Source: an uncultured Paracoccaceae bacterium (GTDB lineage Bacteria; Pseudomonadota; Alphaproteobacteria; Rhodobacterales; Rhodobacteraceae). Taken from it: a stretch of DNA of 64,000 nucleotides. This document shows positions 63,507-64,000 of this stretch, piece by piece. The stretch covers positions 62,001 to 126,000 of the forward strand of contig CANMYO010000003.1 in the NCBI GenBank assembly GCA_947502145.1, in the 5' to 3' direction. The notes under the pieces are model-generated. The model saw only the letters and a program-made list of their open reading frames with translations, did not search any database and was not told the origin of the DNA. A program made the position numbers and the translations under genes. Numbering within the stretch: position 1 is the first letter of the stretch; each line of letters opens with the position of its first letter.

Positions 63507-64000
63507 CAGCGTCCACCGTGCCTTTGGCGGTCACGTTGTCAGTAACGTCAAGGTTCAGGTTAATCTCCGTCTCGCCGTCGGCGTTGATTGTCACGTCGGT
63601 GTAGACATTTTCGGTCAGATATTTGCCTGCGCGGACCGCGGCATTGCCCTCTGCGTCTGTCGTGACGTCAAAATCATCAAGCCCGATGCCTTGCCGGAAG
63701 TTGTCGATCAGCCCGCCACTGCCGCGCCCGGCCAGCGTGCCAACGGCTGCCGCCAGTTGCACGGCCTGAAGCGGGCTGATTTCGGATAGGTTGCGCCCAA
63801 AGATCAACTGGGCGAGCACCTCGTCCTGCGGCAGGTCCGGAGTTGATTGGAACGTTACCTCTGGCGCGTTTGCCGGGCCCTCGATCACGATCCGTACCAA
63901 GGTGCCGTTGCGGCTTTCGGTGGCGGCCACCAGACGGATGTAGGGCAGGAAATCACCTTGCAGCGTGGCAGAGCCTTCGGTCAGGTCAAACCGCTGTTGC
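63463..64000 (-). CDS. tamB: Translocation and assembly module protein TamB, C-terminal part
   Basis: The frame is open to the window edge, so only the last ~178 residues are seen. TamB C-terminal (DUF490) features: VIEGPANAPEVTFQSTPDLPQDEVLAQLIFGRN motif split as PDLPQDEVLAQLIFGR, then SGGLIDNFRQGIGLDDFDV and the last strand ending FFERDY. Spans the periplasm and works with TamA in envelope lipid transport or outer-membrane protein assembly. tamA is expected just beyond the edge. Confidence 0.92.
   Translation of the reverse strand, partial: QQRFDLTEGSATLQGDFLPYIRLVAATESRNGTLVRIVIEGPANAPEVTFQSTPDLPQDEVLAQLIFGRNLSEISPLQAVQLAAAVGTLAGRGSGGLIDNFRQGIGLDDFDVTTDAEGNAAVRAGKYLTENVYTDVTINADGETEINLNLDVTDNVTAKGTVDADGETSIGIFFERDY

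Overview
The window looks like a chromosomal segment of a marine alphaproteobacterium of the Rhodobacterales (Roseobacter group; a Loktanella/Yoonia/Octadecabacter-type genome is my inference). Support: class I lysyl-tRNA synthetase, an FeS-type bacterial photolyase, the mreBCD-mrdA-rodA-ghrA order, the ybbAP-tesA block, dodecin and tandem csp genes, moderately high GC, and a GH28-related protein resembling the head-spike protein of Rhodobacterales gene transfer agents.

Layout. 1-8.5 kb is accessory DNA: a membrane-anchored AraC-type regulator divergent from an alpha/beta hydrolase, two GNAT acetyltransferases, three copies of a degenerate non-coding repeat, a tyrosine recombinase broken by one amber codon, a complete IS3-family element, and a large serine recombinase that lost its catalytic N-terminus at the IS junction. 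It ends at a tRNA-Gln gene. 8.5-14.5 kb: a BON-domain MscS channel, a capsule/Kdo operon (kpsT-kpsE-kdsA) and nhaA. 14.6-24.5 kb: a uracil-DNA glycosylase/SseB pair, then the cell-elongation operon mreB-mreC-mreD-mrdA-rodA-ghrA on the minus strand and leuA. leuA is preceded by a leucine-codon leader peptide and an attenuator terminator; the leader mRNA appears to be leaderless. 24.5-44 kb: SDR/photolyase pair, a 19-repeat MORN protein, nadE, a DUF1801 protein, a glutamyl-tRNA synthetase, a MATE pump, a gamma-glutamylcyclotransferase-like protein, an ABC exporter next to a TesA-type esterase, a SRAP (HMCES/YedK) protein with Pro in place of the catalytic Cys2, dodecin, two cold-shock genes, ettA and a PAS-GGDEF-EAL protein. 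44-57 kb: nadD, dacB, a TerB-like protein, lysS, small housekeeping and unknown genes, the GH28-related protein, acsA and a hemerythrin-like protein. 57-64 kb: a complete oppABCDF peptide importer, with three 6-5-6 palindromes before oppA and a strong hairpin between oppA and oppB, then an unknown protein and the 3' end of tamB running off the edge.

The most interesting items are the leaderless leu attenuator, the Pro2 SRAP protein, the triple palindrome upstream of oppA, the stepwise decay of two recombinases around the IS, the clustered repeat family in the first 4.3 kb, and the alternating two-unit organisation of the MORN array. All functional names come from recognising motifs by eye; no database search was run.
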